NCBI RefSeq assembly: GCF_003259195.1
Contig: NZ_QJPK01000004.1
Location: 1-64,000, forward strand
Direction of reading: 5' to 3'
DNA: 64,000 nucleotides
Source of the DNA: Paracoccus sediminilitoris
Lineage (GTDB): Bacteria > Pseudomonadota > Alphaproteobacteria > Rhodobacterales > Rhodobacteraceae
The position numbers and the translations under genes are program-made. Every line of letters starts with the position of its first letter. The stretch's first letter is position 1. Below, in pieces: positions 1-8,995 of the stretch. The notes beneath the pieces were generated by a model. It ran no database searches. It was not told where the DNA came from and was given only the letters and a program-made list of their open reading frames with translations.

Positions 1-331
1 GCACGCCCAGCAATGCATACATGACGTCCTGCGGGATCGATGCGGCAAAGCCCGCCGACACGCAGATGAACAGCGCCACCATCGCGATATGCAGCCGGAA
101 CTTGCGGGTCGAGGCGATGGCGGGGCCAACCCCTTCGCGAAAGGCCTGCTGGATGTTGGTGATCAGCGTCGGCAGGATCATCGCCGCCAGCGCCACGGGC
201 GCCGTCATGATCGACCCGAAGACCGAGATCATGATCATCGGCATCGCAAACCCCACGGCGCCCTTCACGAACCCCGCAAAGCCCGTGACCGCCACGGCCG
301 CCAAGAATTGCCACATTTCCAAACCGAACAT
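1..331 (-). CDS. TauE/SafE family permease, N-terminal part (runs off window start)
   Basis: Partial gene: the first 110 codons are present and the C-terminus lies before base 1. The translation begins MFGLEMWQFLAAVAVTGFAG and is almost entirely hydrophobic. It carries the glycine-rich GFVKGAVGFAMPM segment typical of the first half of TauE/SafE (old DUF81) permeases, which are inner-membrane proteins linked to export of sulfite or other organic or inorganic anions. The ATG is fixed by an in-frame TAG only three codons upstream. It is divergent from mcd, so both promoters should lie in 332-501. The substrate cannot be told from this fragment. Confidence 0.8.
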   Translation of the reverse strand, partial: MFGLEMWQFLAAVAVTGFAGFVKGAVGFAMPMIMISVFGSIMTAPVALAAMILPTLITNIQQAFREGVGPAIASTRKFRLHIAMVALFICVSAGFAASIPQDVMYALLGV

Positions 332-501
332 GGCGGCACGCTAACTGCCGCATCGGCAAAGGAAAAGCCGCTTCTGCATCCCGTGCAACGTCGATGTCCA
401 CTGCGACATATTCGAACTTTGAATCGCCGTTATCCGCAAAATTGTTGCGCGTAGGTTCGCAAGCGTCTATCCATGCTGCAGTGCCGCAAAAGAGTGAAGC
501 G

Positions 502-2109
502 ATGAAAGACATGCAGCAACAGACCGCAACCGTCCTGACCGAGATCCAGGACCTGCTGACCCGCGCCACTGCCGCCTTGAAGGACCGGGTGGCCCCGTCG
601 GGCCGCGTCGATGCCCAGCTGCTGGAGACCCATCAGCATGCAGCACATGCCCTGTCCTGGCTGGCCACCTATGTCGAATCGCTGAAACAGCTGCAGGCCT
701 GGTCCGAACGCGTGAGGGGCCCGATCGAAGGGCTGATCGCGCAGATCGGCTTTGGCGAATACCTGACCCAGATCGCCCATGGCATCCCCATGAGCCAGAC
801 CGAATTCGCCCGCCTGTCCGACCTTGGGATCGACTGGACCCCGTCGGATGCCGCCGCTGCGCTGATGTCCGGGAACACCCCCCAAGCCCGCGCCGAACTG
901 GCCGCGCTGATGGCGCAGAATCCCGGTGCGGCGACCTTTGGCGCAACCGGTCTGGACGAGGATCTGGACATGATCCGCGACCAGTTCCGGCGCTGGACCG
1001 ATGACAAGGTCGTCCCCCATGCCCATGGCTGGCACCTGAAGGATCAGCTGATCCCGATGGAGATCATCGAGGAACTGGCCGAACTGGGCGTCTTTGGCCT
1101 GACCATTCCCGAAGATCAGGGGGGCCTGGGCATGTCCAAGGCCGCCATGGTGGTCGTGTCCGAGGAATTGTCGCGCGGCTATATCGGCGTGGGGTCGCTT
1201 GGCACCCGCAGCGAGATCGCGGCCGAATTGATCATCGGCGGCGGCACCGAAGCTCAGCAGGCCCATTGGCTGCCCAAACTGGCCAGCGGAGAGATCCTGC
1301 CCACTGCCGTCTTCACGGAACCCAATACCGGCAGCGATCTGGGGTCCCTGCGTACTCGCGCGGTCAGGGACGGCGACGACTGGCTGGTGACCGGCAACAA
1401 GACCTGGATCACCCATGCCGCGCGCACCCATATCATGACGCTGCTGGCCCGCACCGACCCAGACACCACCGATTACCGCGGTCTGTCGATGTTCATCGCC
1501 GAAAAGACGCCGGGCGACGATGCCGACCCCTTCCCCACCCCCGGCATGACCGGCGGCGAGATCGAGGTCTTGGGCTATCGCGGGATGAAGGAATACGAGC
1601 TGGGCTTTGACGGTTTCCGCGTGGCGGGCGACAACCTGCTGGGGGGCGAAACCGGCCAGGGCTTCAAGCAGCTGATGCAGACCTTCGAATCGGCCCGCAT
1701 CCAGACCGCCGCCCGCGCGATCGGTGTTGCTCAAAACGCACTGGAACTGGGGCTGAAATACGCGCTGGACCGCAAGCAGTTCGGCAAGGCCCTGGTCGAA
1801 TTCCCCCGCGTTGCCGACAAATTGGCCATGATGGCTGTCGAAATCATGATCGCGCGACAGCTGACTTATTTCAGTGCGTGGGAAAAAGATCACGGTCACC
1901 GTTGCGATCTGGAGGCAGGCATGGCCAAACTGCTGGGTGCCCGCGTTGCATGGTCCAGCGCCGACAATGCCCTGCAAATCCATGGTGGTAACGGTTTTGC
2001 GCTGGAATATCAGATCAGCAGGGTGCTGTGCGATGCGCGGATCCTGAACATCTTCGAGGGTGCGGCGGAAATTCAGGCCCAGGTGATCGCGCGCCGTCTT
2101 CTGGGATAA
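502..2109 (+). CDS. mcd: (2S)-methylsuccinyl-CoA dehydrogenase
   Basis: FAD flavoprotein that oxidises (2S)-methylsuccinyl-CoA to mesaconyl-CoA in the ethylmalonyl-CoA pathway for acetate and C2 assimilation. At 535 residues it is longer than ordinary acyl-CoA dehydrogenases because of an N-terminal extension of about 160 residues, a hallmark of Mcd. The dehydrogenase core follows, with the flavin/substrate motif TAVFTEPNTGSDLGS near residue 266, the dimer segment LQIHGGNGFALEYQISR, and the catalytic-base region FEGAAEIQ (Glu519). An in-frame ATG at 394 would add 36 unlikely residues, so the start at 502 is preferred; its ribosome site is weak. Other pathway genes (ccr, ecm, mch) are not in this window. 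Electrons would pass through ETF to the ETF-QO encoded at 12523-14178. Family assignment is by motif and length; the exact substrate is inferred. Confidence 0.86.
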   Translation: MKDMQQQTATVLTEIQDLLTRATAALKDRVAPSGRVDAQLLETHQHAAHALSWLATYVESLKQLQAWSERVRGPIEGLIAQIGFGEYLTQIAHGIPMSQTEFARLSDLGIDWTPSDAAAALMSGNTPQARAELAALMAQNPGAATFGATGLDEDLDMIRDQFRRWTDDKVVPHAHGWHLKDQLIPMEIIEELAELGVFGLTIPEDQGGLGMSKAAMVVVSEELSRGYIGVGSLGTRSEIAAELIIGGGTEAQQAHWLPKLASGEILPTAVFTEPNTGSDLGSLRTRAVRDGDDWLVTGNKTWITHAARTHIMTLLARTDPDTTDYRGLSMFIAEKTPGDDADPFPTPGMTGGEIEVLGYRGMKEYELGFDGFRVAGDNLLGGETGQGFKQLMQTFESARIQTAARAIGVAQNALELGLKYALDRKQFGKALVEFPRVADKLAMMAVEIMIARQLTYFSAWEKDHGHRCDLEAGMAKLLGARVAWSSADNALQIHGGNGFALEYQISRVLCDARILNIFEGAAEIQAQVIARRLLG

Positions 2110-2185
2110 CGCGCAGAAGGGTGGAACGGCATCTGGATTAGGGTTATTTCAGGTCAGTTTCGAATTCCCCCCCAAGGAGCCCGCC

Positions 2186-2644
2186 ATGTCGTTCACCCTT
2201 CGCCCCACCTTCTTCGCTGCTGCCGCCGCGACACTGACCCTTGCCGCCTGTGCCCAGCAGCCCGCGGGCGATCCGATGGGTGGCATTCCGGCCAATGACT
2301 ATGTTCTGGTCGGCATCGCCAACGGCACGGTGCCGCTGCGCAACATCACCATCACCGTGCGCCCCGAAGGCGTGTCGGGCCGCGGGCCGTGCAACGGCTA
2401 TGCCGCCAAGAACACCGCCCAGCTGCCCGCCGTCGCCTTCGAGCCGCTGCAAACCACCGGTGTCAGCGACTGCAAGGATGCCGCCGTCGAGCAGCGCTTC
2501 TTCAACGCCCTGCAGCAGGCCAACGTGATGGAATATTACGGCGGCGTCCTGCGCATCAAGGGGCCGACCTGGCTGATCTTCGAAAGCGGCCGCCCCGCCA
2601 ACCTGCAGACCGACGCCCTGTCGTCGGCGCGCGGAAACGAGTGA
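2186..2644 (+). CDS. META-domain lipoprotein
   Basis: A 152-residue exported lipoprotein. The signal peptide ends in the lipobox LAAC with Cys22 as the lipidation site. The mature part resembles the META/HslJ domain: an opening YVLVGIANG strand, then GRGPCNGYAAKNT, which matches the conserved glycine/cysteine/asparagine loop of that fold, and a later cysteine in TTGVSDCKDAA that could pair with it. META proteins are periplasmic or outer-membrane-facing and have been linked to stress or novobiocin tolerance in HslJ, but the biochemical role is unknown. A clear AAGGAG lies 7 bases before the ATG. Its stop abuts the recO stop on the other strand without a gap. Confidence 0.75.
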   Translation: MSFTLRPTFFAAAAATLTLAACAQQPAGDPMGGIPANDYVLVGIANGTVPLRNITITVRPEGVSGRGPCNGYAAKNTAQLPAVAFEPLQTTGVSDCKDAAVEQRFFNALQQANVMEYYGGVLRIKGPTWLIFESGRPANLQTDALSSARGNE

Positions 2645-3382
2645 TCAGACCGGCGGCTGGTCCCTCTCGCGGGCCAGCCGCCTGACCAGACGATCCCGCG
2701 CGGCGGGCAAATGGCGGCCGACCAGTTCGGCCCCCAGACGGTTTTCCAAGAAATGCCCGGTGATCGCCAGCCCGTCATGCAGGCCATGGGCGCGGTTCGT
2801 ATCCGCGCCCTCCATGATGGCAGGCAGCGGGAACAGCCGCTCCGCCCATTCCCCCGCCCCTTCCCGGCTGACCGCGCGGCCCGATTTCGGACTGACATAG
2901 GCCAGACCGTCGCGCGCGCCCGTCACCGCACAGGATGACAGGTCCAGCCCGAAGCCCATCTCGTCCAGCAGGCGCATTTCCCAGGCCAGATACAGCGGTG
3001 CCCAATCCCCGCCCGCTTCGATCAGGTCCAGAAGGGCCTCGGTCTGTTCGACAAGCCGGGGATGGGGGTCGCGTTCGGGCAGGGCAAAGACCAGCAGCGC
3101 GCAGATGGCGTTCAGCCCGGCCAGCGACAGCGCATCGCCCATCAGGCCGGGACGCAGGCGCAGGGGTTCGGCGGTAATGGTGCCCAGCTGATCGGCTTGG
3201 CGCGCACGCCAGCGCAGGGCCAGCCGGGAACCGGGCTGCAACATCGCGGCCCGCGTCCGCGATGTTCCGCCAGGGACCACGCCGGCATGGCGGCCATGTT
3301 CCAGCGTCAGCACATCAATGATCACCGCCGTTTCGCCATGCGTACGGCGCGCGATCACCGTTCCTTCAGCCTGCCATTCCAT
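2645..3382 (-). CDS. recO: DNA repair protein RecO
   Basis: Recombination mediator that acts with RecF and RecR to load RecA on SSB-coated single-stranded DNA. The N-terminal OB-fold is seen in EWQAEGTVIARRTHGETAVI, followed by the basic segment with GGTSRTRAAMLQPGSRL. The C-terminal half carries CAVTGARDGLAYVSPKSGRA, characteristic of alphaproteobacterial RecO. The length of 245 residues is normal. GTG and ATG are adjacent; GGAGG lies 5 bases before the GTG and 8 before the ATG, so the ATG at 3382 is preferred. It is the last gene of the minus-strand run, but an unrelated transporter and a broken Hint gene separate it from its usual neighbour era. Confidence 0.93.
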   Translation of the reverse strand: MEWQAEGTVIARRTHGETAVIIDVLTLEHGRHAGVVPGGTSRTRAAMLQPGSRLALRWRARQADQLGTITAEPLRLRPGLMGDALSLAGLNAICALLVFALPERDPHPRLVEQTEALLDLIEAGGDWAPLYLAWEMRLLDEMGFGLDLSSCAVTGARDGLAYVSPKSGRAVSREGAGEWAERLFPLPAIMEGADTNRAHGLHDGLAITGHFLENRLGAELVGRHLPAARDRLVRRLARERDQPPV

Positions 3383-3466
3383 CACCGCCTCCGATCCGAA
3401 GGGCAGCTTGCGACAGGCAGGGCCGCAGGGCCAGACGCCGCAGCGTTCCGCCCCCGCAATTTCGCG

Positions 3467-4567
3467 TCAGGCGACCAGTGTCGCGCCGCCTTCGGCATGG
3501 CGTTGGGCCATGTCGCGGCCCACGCGTCCCTTTACCAGCATTCGCGCGGGCGGGGCCTGGTGGTCATCATCGACCAGCATGGGGAACAGCGCCAGGATCT
3601 CCTCGCGCGCGGCGGGGCCGACCGACAGCAGGGCCTCGGGTCCGGTATAAAGCGATTCGGTCGGCGCCCCGTTCGAGACGACGATCTGGTGCTTGTCGAA
3701 CAGGAAATGCGTATAGCCGACCCGGTCCAGATCATCGGCCAGGTCGATGCCCTCCAGCAGCGTCAACTGCTTGGCGGCGACCAGAACTTCGGTCGTGCCG
3801 AACATCTGCTGCGCGATGGCCGAACGGACCAGCACGCGATGCTGCGGCGACACCAGCAGGTCGGCCTGCGGCAGGCCACCGCCCAAGGCGCTGGCGCGGA
3901 TGCGGATCGGTCGCATCCGGGGCATCGCGGCCAGATCGACATCGATGCATCCGATCCAGCGGATGGGTTGGGGACCGTCGTCCAGCGTCACGACCCTGTC
4001 ACCCACGCGCAGATCCTAGACGGCCGCCTGGCCATCGGCGGTGCGGATCATCACGTCATCGGCAAAGCAGACGAAATTCGTCACCGGGCGATCCTGCGTG
4101 AAGGACACCGTCGTGCTGTTGTTGATGCCGTCCACGCGCAGGGACTGGATCGGTTTGGCCTCCAGCTTGGCGACGTCGGCGGCGGGGACCGAGGGCGCAA
4201 GATAGGTGTCGCCATTGGTCATCTGGATCACCCGCGCGGCGATCGTCGTCGTCGTCCCGTCCAGATAGGTCAACGTGGCGTTGTAATAGACCGCCGCGTC
4301 GTGGGTATAGGTTTCGGCCGTGCCATCCTTGTTCAGGTCGATGCGATAGGTGTCGTTGGCGGCGGTGTTGTTGTTGTCCATCACCCCTGCGACCCCGCCA
4401 TTGTTGATGGTGGCGACCGAGAAGATCTGCTTTGACAGGGGCTGGGTGCTGGAACCAAAGGTGCGGCCCACCAGCAGCGACGCATCTTCGGAAGCGTTGT
4501 TTCCTTCGGTCGGATCAAGGACCTGCGTCAGTCTTCCAAGATAAAGGGCGTTCCACGTCGTTGGCAT
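3467..4567 (-). pseudogene. Hint-domain protein interrupted by an in-frame amber codon
   Basis: Read as one frame this would be a protein of about 366 residues. The upstream half is a Ca-binding-like or adhesin-like region rich in N, T and D ([19 protein letters not shown]). The downstream half is a Hint (hedgehog/intein) domain of the kind common in Rhodobacteraceae. The predicted splice-site cysteine is in [15 protein letters not shown], followed by DLRVGDRVVTLDDGPQPIRW. Between these two motifs is one TAG at 4016-4018; the frame is otherwise open on both sides. At this position homologues usually carry a glutamate or similar residue, so a GAG-to-TAG change is the simplest explanation. A GTG at 4006 could restart the downstream part, but without Cys1 it should not self-process. 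A sequencing error is possible. Confidence 0.72.
4016..4018 (-). other. Premature TAG inside the Hint domain
   Basis: Reverse-strand codons around the site read GTC TAG GAT CTG CGC GTG. Removing the stop joins a Hint N-terminal motif ([18 protein letters not shown]) to the next conserved block (DLRVGDRVVTLDDG) with no frame change, so only one base need differ from a sense codon. Confidence 0.85.
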
Positions 4568-4746
4568 GAGATCAATCCAGTCATGTCAGTCAGAAATATC
4601 GAACGAAATGCGCCCCCATCAACCAAGGCACGGAACGCGCCTATCATGCGACAACCCGTGAGTGAAACAACCTGGGGTAGAAAGCTTGAAATGTGCCGCG
4701 CATGCGCAACTTTGCGGCGCGGCTGCATCACAGCCTTGAGCGCGGC

Positions 4747-5679
4747 CTATTGGATGCGCGCGGCAGTCGGTGCGATGGCCCGGCGACGGCGGCGCGCCTG
4801 TCCGACCAACGTCGCCGTATAGACGACCAGCGCCGCCCAGATCATCGGAAAGGCGATCAGCCGCGCCCCTTCGAAGGGTTCGCGGAACAGGATCACCGCG
4901 CAGAGGAAGATCATCGTGGGCGCGATGTATTGCAGGATGCCAATGGTGGACAGGCGGATCAGCTTGGCCCCGTTGGCGTAGAACAGCAGCGGGATCGCCG
5001 TGATCGGTCCGCAGGCGATCAGCATCACCGTGTCGAAAGTCGTGGTCCCGAAATGCGCCTGCCCCTGCAGCGCCTGCCAGATCAGGAACCCGGCGGCCAA
5101 AGGGGTCAGCAGCAGCACCTCCAGCGTGAAGCCCTGGTTGGGGCCAAGCGGCAGGCTCTTCTTGAAATAGGCATACATCCCCCAGCTGAGCGTCAGCCCC
5201 ACCGCCACGATGGGCAGGCTGCCCGCGCTGACCGTCAGGATGATCACCGCGCAGGCCGCCAGCGCGATGGCCGCGTTCTGGCCGCGCGACAGGCGTTCGC
5301 GCAACAGCGTCGCCCCCAGGAACACGCTGAATAGCGGGTTGATGTAATATCCAAGCGCCGCGTCCAGCGCGTGGTCATGGGCGATCGCCCAGACATAGAT
5401 CGTCCAATTGACCGAGATCAGGACCGCCGTCAGCGCCGCCATGCCCAGCATGCGCGGACTGCGCAGGGCGGCGCGCACCTCGGCGGTGCGGCCCTGCCAG
5501 ATCAGCACGCCCGCCGCGATGGGCAGCGACCACAGCACGCGATGCGCAATGATTTCCGCTGCCGGCAAATGCGACAGCGCCTTCATGAAGACCGGCAGCA
5601 CGCCCCAGATGGCATAGGCCGTGATCGCAAAGATCAGGCCCTTGGGCGAATCGGTCTGAGGGTCGGGAATGCTGCTCAT
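4747..5679 (-). CDS. rarD: EamA/RarD-type permease
   Basis: Inner-membrane transporter of the drug/metabolite superfamily, RarD branch. The protein has 310 residues and about ten hydrophobic helices. Family landmarks include FAITAYAIWGVLPVFMKAL, the HRVLWSLP helix, SVNWTIYVWAI, and the second-half LGYYINPLFSVFLGA and ILQYIAPTMIFL blocks typical of RarD rather than generic EamA proteins. RarD was named from chloramphenicol sensitivity, but its natural substrate is not established. It lies 39 bases after DUF1491 in the same direction, so it may be cotranscribed with the era group, but it is not a usual member of that cluster. Confidence 0.87.
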   Translation of the reverse strand: MSSIPDPQTDSPKGLIFAITAYAIWGVLPVFMKALSHLPAAEIIAHRVLWSLPIAAGVLIWQGRTAEVRAALRSPRMLGMAALTAVLISVNWTIYVWAIAHDHALDAALGYYINPLFSVFLGATLLRERLSRGQNAAIALAACAVIILTVSAGSLPIVAVGLTLSWGMYAYFKKSLPLGPNQGFTLEVLLLTPLAAGFLIWQALQGQAHFGTTTFDTVMLIACGPITAIPLLFYANGAKLIRLSTIGILQYIAPTMIFLCAVILFREPFEGARLIAFPMIWAALVVYTATLVGQARRRRRAIAPTAARIQ

Positions 5680-5718
5680 GGCATGTGCATATTCTGCAAT
5701 ATGCAGCCGCGCCAGAAC

Positions 5719-6054
5719 TTAGAACAGGCCGTCCTGATCCAGCAGGGTCCGCCCTTCGCGGCTCTCGATCTCCAGCACCCATAGGTCGGGGTCGCGGGAC
5801 CGCTGGCGGGCGATGGCGGCGTCGATGTCGCGTTCGGGGCCGCCATCGACACGGACCCAGGGGCGGGTGTCGCTATCCATGTCCCATTCGCGCATCCACA
5901 GATCCGCCTGCCCGTCCAGGCGCGCGCATTTCACCGCGACCGCGCCTGCCGTGTCGTCGCCCCGCGCCGTCACATAGGCGGGGATGTTGGCCTGCCCCAG
6001 GCGCGCCAGATAGGCCGCGACCCAGATCCCGGCCGCCAGTCTTGCTTCAGGCAT
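5719..6054 (-). CDS. DUF1491 family protein
   Basis: A 111-residue cytosolic protein starting [20 protein letters not shown], with the family's conserved AYVTARGDDTAGAVAVK strand and a C-terminal RSRDPDLWVLEIESREGR block. Function unknown. It overlaps the end of era by 8 bases and is in the same direction, so translation is probably coupled. DUF1491 genes commonly follow era in Rhodobacteraceae, which hints at a link to ribosome assembly or RNA processing, but nothing in the sequence proves that. Confidence 0.85.
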   Translation of the reverse strand: MPEARLAAGIWVAAYLARLGQANIPAYVTARGDDTAGAVAVKCARLDGQADLWMREWDMDSDTRPWVRVDGGPERDIDAAIARQRSRDPDLWVLEIESREGRTLLDQDGLF

Positions 6055-6997
6055 TCCCGTCGCGGAAATTCAGGCCCATCTCGTCATAGCGTTCGGCCTC
6101 GTTCAGCCAGTTCTCGCGGACGCGGACCTGCAGGAACAGGTGGCAGCGACGGCCCATGAACTCCTCCAGCTCGACCCGCGCGGCCTGGCCCACGGCCTTG
6201 ATCGTCTCGCCGCCCTTGCCCAGCACGATGCCCTTGTGGCCCTGACGCGCGACATAGACGACCTGTTCGACCCGGGCGCTGCCATCGTCCTTTTCCTCCC
6301 AGGATTCGGTTTCCACCGTCAGCTGATAGGGGATTTCCTCATGCAGGCGCAGGGTCAGCTTTTCGCGGGTGATCTCGGCGGCGATCATGCGCATGGGCAG
6401 ATCGGCGATCTGATCCTCGGGGTAGAGCCAAGGGCTGAGCGGCAGCGTTTCCGACAGCCAGCGGCGCAAACCGCCGCAGCCATGGCCGCGCTCGGCCGAG
6501 ATCATGAAGGTTTCCACGAAGGGGAAGGCCGCGTTCATCTTGGCCGACAGTTCCAGCAGGGCCTCGGCCTTGACGCGGTCGATCTTGTTGATGACCAGCG
6601 CGACGGGGGTGTGTTCGGCAACCTGCGCCAGCTGTTCCAGGATGGCCTGGACCCCGTCGGTCAGACCGCGATGCGCCTCGATCAGCAACAGGACGATGTC
6701 GGCATCCGATGCCCCGCCCCATGCGGCGGCGACCATGCTGCGATCCAGGCGGCGCTTGGGGCGGAAGATGCCCGGCGTGTCCACAAAGACCAGTTGCGCG
6801 GGGCCGTTCACGGCGATGCCGCGAATGCGCGCGCGGGTCGTCTGTACCTTGTGCGTCACGATCGCGACCTTGGCGCCGACCATCTGGTTCAGCAGCGTCG
6901 ATTTGCCGGCATTGGGTTCGCCGATCAGCGCAATGAAGCCGGCGCGGGTCGGGCCGTGATCCTCGGGGGTGTCAGTCGGGTCCAGATCCTGTGTCAT
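6047..6997 (-). CDS. era: GTPase Era
   Basis: Essential GTPase that binds the 3' end of 16S rRNA and helps mature the 30S subunit. All G motifs are visible: GEPNAGKST (G1, near residue 26), the effector-region threonines in [17 protein letters not shown] (G3), NKID (G4) and SAERG (G5). The C-terminal KH RNA-binding domain holds the GKGGETIK loop ([13 protein letters not shown]). At 316 residues it is slightly long because of a short polar N-terminal tail with [11 protein letters not shown]. The start overlaps the rnc stop by 4 bases (ATGA), the classic rnc-era coupling. Confidence 0.97.
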   Translation of the reverse strand: MTQDLDPTDTPEDHGPTRAGFIALIGEPNAGKSTLLNQMVGAKVAIVTHKVQTTRARIRGIAVNGPAQLVFVDTPGIFRPKRRLDRSMVAAAWGGASDADIVLLLIEAHRGLTDGVQAILEQLAQVAEHTPVALVINKIDRVKAEALLELSAKMNAAFPFVETFMISAERGHGCGGLRRWLSETLPLSPWLYPEDQIADLPMRMIAAEITREKLTLRLHEEIPYQLTVETESWEEKDDGSARVEQVVYVARQGHKGIVLGKGGETIKAVGQAARVELEEFMGRRCHLFLQVRVRENWLNEAERYDEMGLNFRDGNA

Positions 6998-7683
6998 GTC
7001 GTTCCTTCCAGCCGGGCCAGCAACGCCTGTGCGGCGGCCTGTTCGATGCTGCGTTTCGTTCCTGCGCCCTGCGCCTGGGCGTGACGCCCATCGGCCAGGC
7101 GGACGGTGATGCGGAAGACCGGCGCATGGTCGGGGCCGCTGCGTTCGGTCTGTTCATAGACGGGGGGTGGCATGCCTTGGGCCTGGGCCCATTCCTGCAG
7201 GGCGGTCTTGGCGTCGCGGCTGTCATCCTCGACCGTGGCCAGGCGGCGCTTCCAGTGGCGTAGCACGACGCTGCGGGCCGCGTCATAGCCGGCATCCAGA
7301 TAGACGGCGGCCAGCACGGCCTCCATCCCGTCGGCCAGCAGCGCATCCTTGCGCCGCCCGCCCGACAGCATTTCCGAACGACCCAGCTTCAGCACCTCGC
7401 CCAGGCCGATCTGGCGGGCAATGGCGGCGCAGGTCTCGCCCTTGACCAGGGCGTTGTAGCGGGGCGCCATCTGGCCTTCGCTGGCCTTTTCATCGGCAAA
7501 GAACAGCGCCTCGGCCATGACCAGGCCCAGGACGCGGTCGCCCAGGAATTCCAGGCGCTGGTTGTCGGGGCGCGTGACGCTGGCGATCGAGCCATGGGTC
7601 AGCGCGCGCAGCAGCAGTTCGGGCCGCGCAAAGTCGTGGCCCAAGCGGTCCATGAAGGCGCGGATGTCGGCGCCGGGGGTCAC
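6994..7683 (-). CDS. rnc: Ribonuclease III
   Basis: Double-strand-specific endoribonuclease that processes rRNA precursors and structured mRNAs. The catalytic signature [20 protein letters not shown] contains the conserved Glu and Asp, and the second acidic cluster [19 protein letters not shown] is intact. The C-terminal double-stranded RNA-binding domain runs from [20 protein letters not shown] to [11 protein letters not shown]. The length of 229 residues is standard. It overlaps lepB upstream and era downstream by 4 bases each, so the three genes form one translationally coupled block. Confidence 0.97.
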   Translation of the reverse strand: MTPGADIRAFMDRLGHDFARPELLLRALTHGSIASVTRPDNQRLEFLGDRVLGLVMAEALFFADEKASEGQMAPRYNALVKGETCAAIARQIGLGEVLKLGRSEMLSGGRRKDALLADGMEAVLAAVYLDAGYDAARSVVLRHWKRRLATVEDDSRDAKTALQEWAQAQGMPPPVYEQTERSGPDHAPVFRITVRLADGRHAQAQGAGTKRSIEQAAAQALLARLEGTT

Positions 7684-8471
7684 TCCACCGCCTTGAAGAA
7701 GCGGTCCGGACGCCAGGTCCAGAAATACAACAGCGATCGTCCCGCCGACGAGAACATGATCCGGTCGGCCCGCCCGATCAGATATTCGGCAGGAACAAAG
7801 CCCAGGCCGCCAATTTCCTGCGGGAAACGCGAATCCTCGGAATTGTCGCGGTTGTCGCCCATGAAGAAATACTGGCCTTCGGGGACGGTGAAGGTCGGCG
7901 TGTCATCGGCCACCCAGCCATCGACGATGTTCAGGATCGAATGGCTGGCCCCGCCGGGCAGTTCCTCGGTCGCGCGCTGCTTGACGCAATCGCCGCCCTG
8001 TCCCACCGGATCGTTGACGCAGCGCGGCACCAGGCCCTGCGGGCCCTGCTGTTCCTTCGTCTCGACGAAATCGGGGGCCGGGGTGACGGGGACTTCCTTG
8101 CCGTTCAGCCACAGGCGACCGCCGCGCATCTGGACGGTATCGCCGGGCAGGCCGATGACGCGCTTGATGAAATCGACGTTGCGGGTCGGGTGGCGAAAGA
8201 CGACCACGTCGCCGCGTTCGGGTTCGGACCCCAGGATCCGCCCCGAGATCGGGCAGGCCGAAAACGGGCATGACACGGCCGCATAGCCATAGGCCATCTT
8301 GTTCACGAACAGGAAGTCGCCGATCAGCAGCGTGTCCTTCATGCTGCCCGAAGGGATCCAGAAAGGCTGGAAGAACAGCGTGCGGAAGATGCCCGCGATG
8401 ACAAGCGCCCAGAAGACGGTCTTGATCGTTTCCCAGATGCCGTCCTTTTTCGGGACCGTACTGTCGGCCAT
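7680..8471 (-). CDS. lepB: Signal peptidase I
   Basis: Inner-membrane serine protease that removes signal peptides from exported pre-proteins. A single N-terminal membrane helix (residues 14-33) is followed by the nucleophile motif PSGSMKDTL (Ser43) and the general-base motif [11 protein letters not shown] (Lys103). The C-terminal box [19 protein letters not shown] is also present. The insert with two cysteines in [13 protein letters not shown] is an extra loop. An upstream GTG would add eight residues but lies inside the likely ribosome site AGGAAGGAA, so the ATG at 8471 is chosen; this gives 263 residues. First gene of lepB-rnc-era. Confidence 0.96.
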   Translation of the reverse strand: MADSTVPKKDGIWETIKTVFWALVIAGIFRTLFFQPFWIPSGSMKDTLLIGDFLFVNKMAYGYAAVSCPFSACPISGRILGSEPERGDVVVFRHPTRNVDFIKRVIGLPGDTVQMRGGRLWLNGKEVPVTPAPDFVETKEQQGPQGLVPRCVNDPVGQGGDCVKQRATEELPGGASHSILNIVDGWVADDTPTFTVPEGQYFFMGDNRDNSEDSRFPQEIGGLGFVPAEYLIGRADRIMFSSAGRSLLYFWTWRPDRFFKAVE

Positions 8472-8547
8472 GATGTGTCCGTTCCTTCCTGGCACTTGTG
8501 CAGCCTGCCCGCACAGGCGTGTTCTTGATCCCCGACGGGGGGCAAAG

Positions 8548-8958
8548 TCAAGTCTGGGCGGGTCCGGGGCGGGCTTCGATCACCACGAAGGCCTGGGCCC
8601 AGGGATGGTCGTCGGTCAGGGTGACATGCACGACCGCGTGATGCCCCGCGGGCGTCATCGCCGCCAGTTTTTCGGCCGCCCACCCGGTCAGGGCCATGAC
8701 CGGCTGGCCGCTGCGCAGGTTCGTCACCGCCATGTCGCGCCAGCTGATGCCCATGGCAAGCCCCGTGCCCAGGGCCTTGGAGCACGCCTCCTTGGCGGCC
8801 CACCGCTTGGCCAGGGTCCCGGCCTCGTCGGCGCGACGGGCGGCCTTGGCCAGTTCGGTGGGCGTGAACACCCGGTTGCGGAACCGGTCGCCAAAGCGGT
8901 CCAGCGTTCCCTGGATGCGGTCGATATTGGCCAGATCGGTGCCGATGCCCAGGATCAT
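8548..8958 (-). CDS. acpS: Holo-[acyl-carrier-protein] synthase
   Basis: Transfers 4'-phosphopantetheine from CoA to apo-ACP, activating fatty acid synthesis. It begins [19 protein letters not shown], with the Mg-binding Asp in GIGTDL, and contains the second signature [16 protein letters not shown] with the metal-binding Glu. At 136 residues it has normal AcpS length. The open frame extends 28 codons upstream, but that part has no family similarity and overlaps pdxJ. It sits 37 bases after pdxJ, the conserved pdxJ-acpS pair. Confidence 0.96.
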   Translation of the reverse strand: MILGIGTDLANIDRIQGTLDRFGDRFRNRVFTPTELAKAARRADEAGTLAKRWAAKEACSKALGTGLAMGISWRDMAVTNLRSGQPVMALTGWAAEKLAAMTPAGHHAVVHVTLTDDHPWAQAFVVIEARPGPAQT

Positions 8959-8995
8959 GCCGCGGCTCCGGATGGGTATTTGATCAAAGGAGAGA

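Noticed and set aside
8979-8989. TTTGATCAAAG palindrome resembling an FNR site
   Set aside because: It lacks the four-base spacer of the FNR consensus and lies within the pdxJ-acpS operon.
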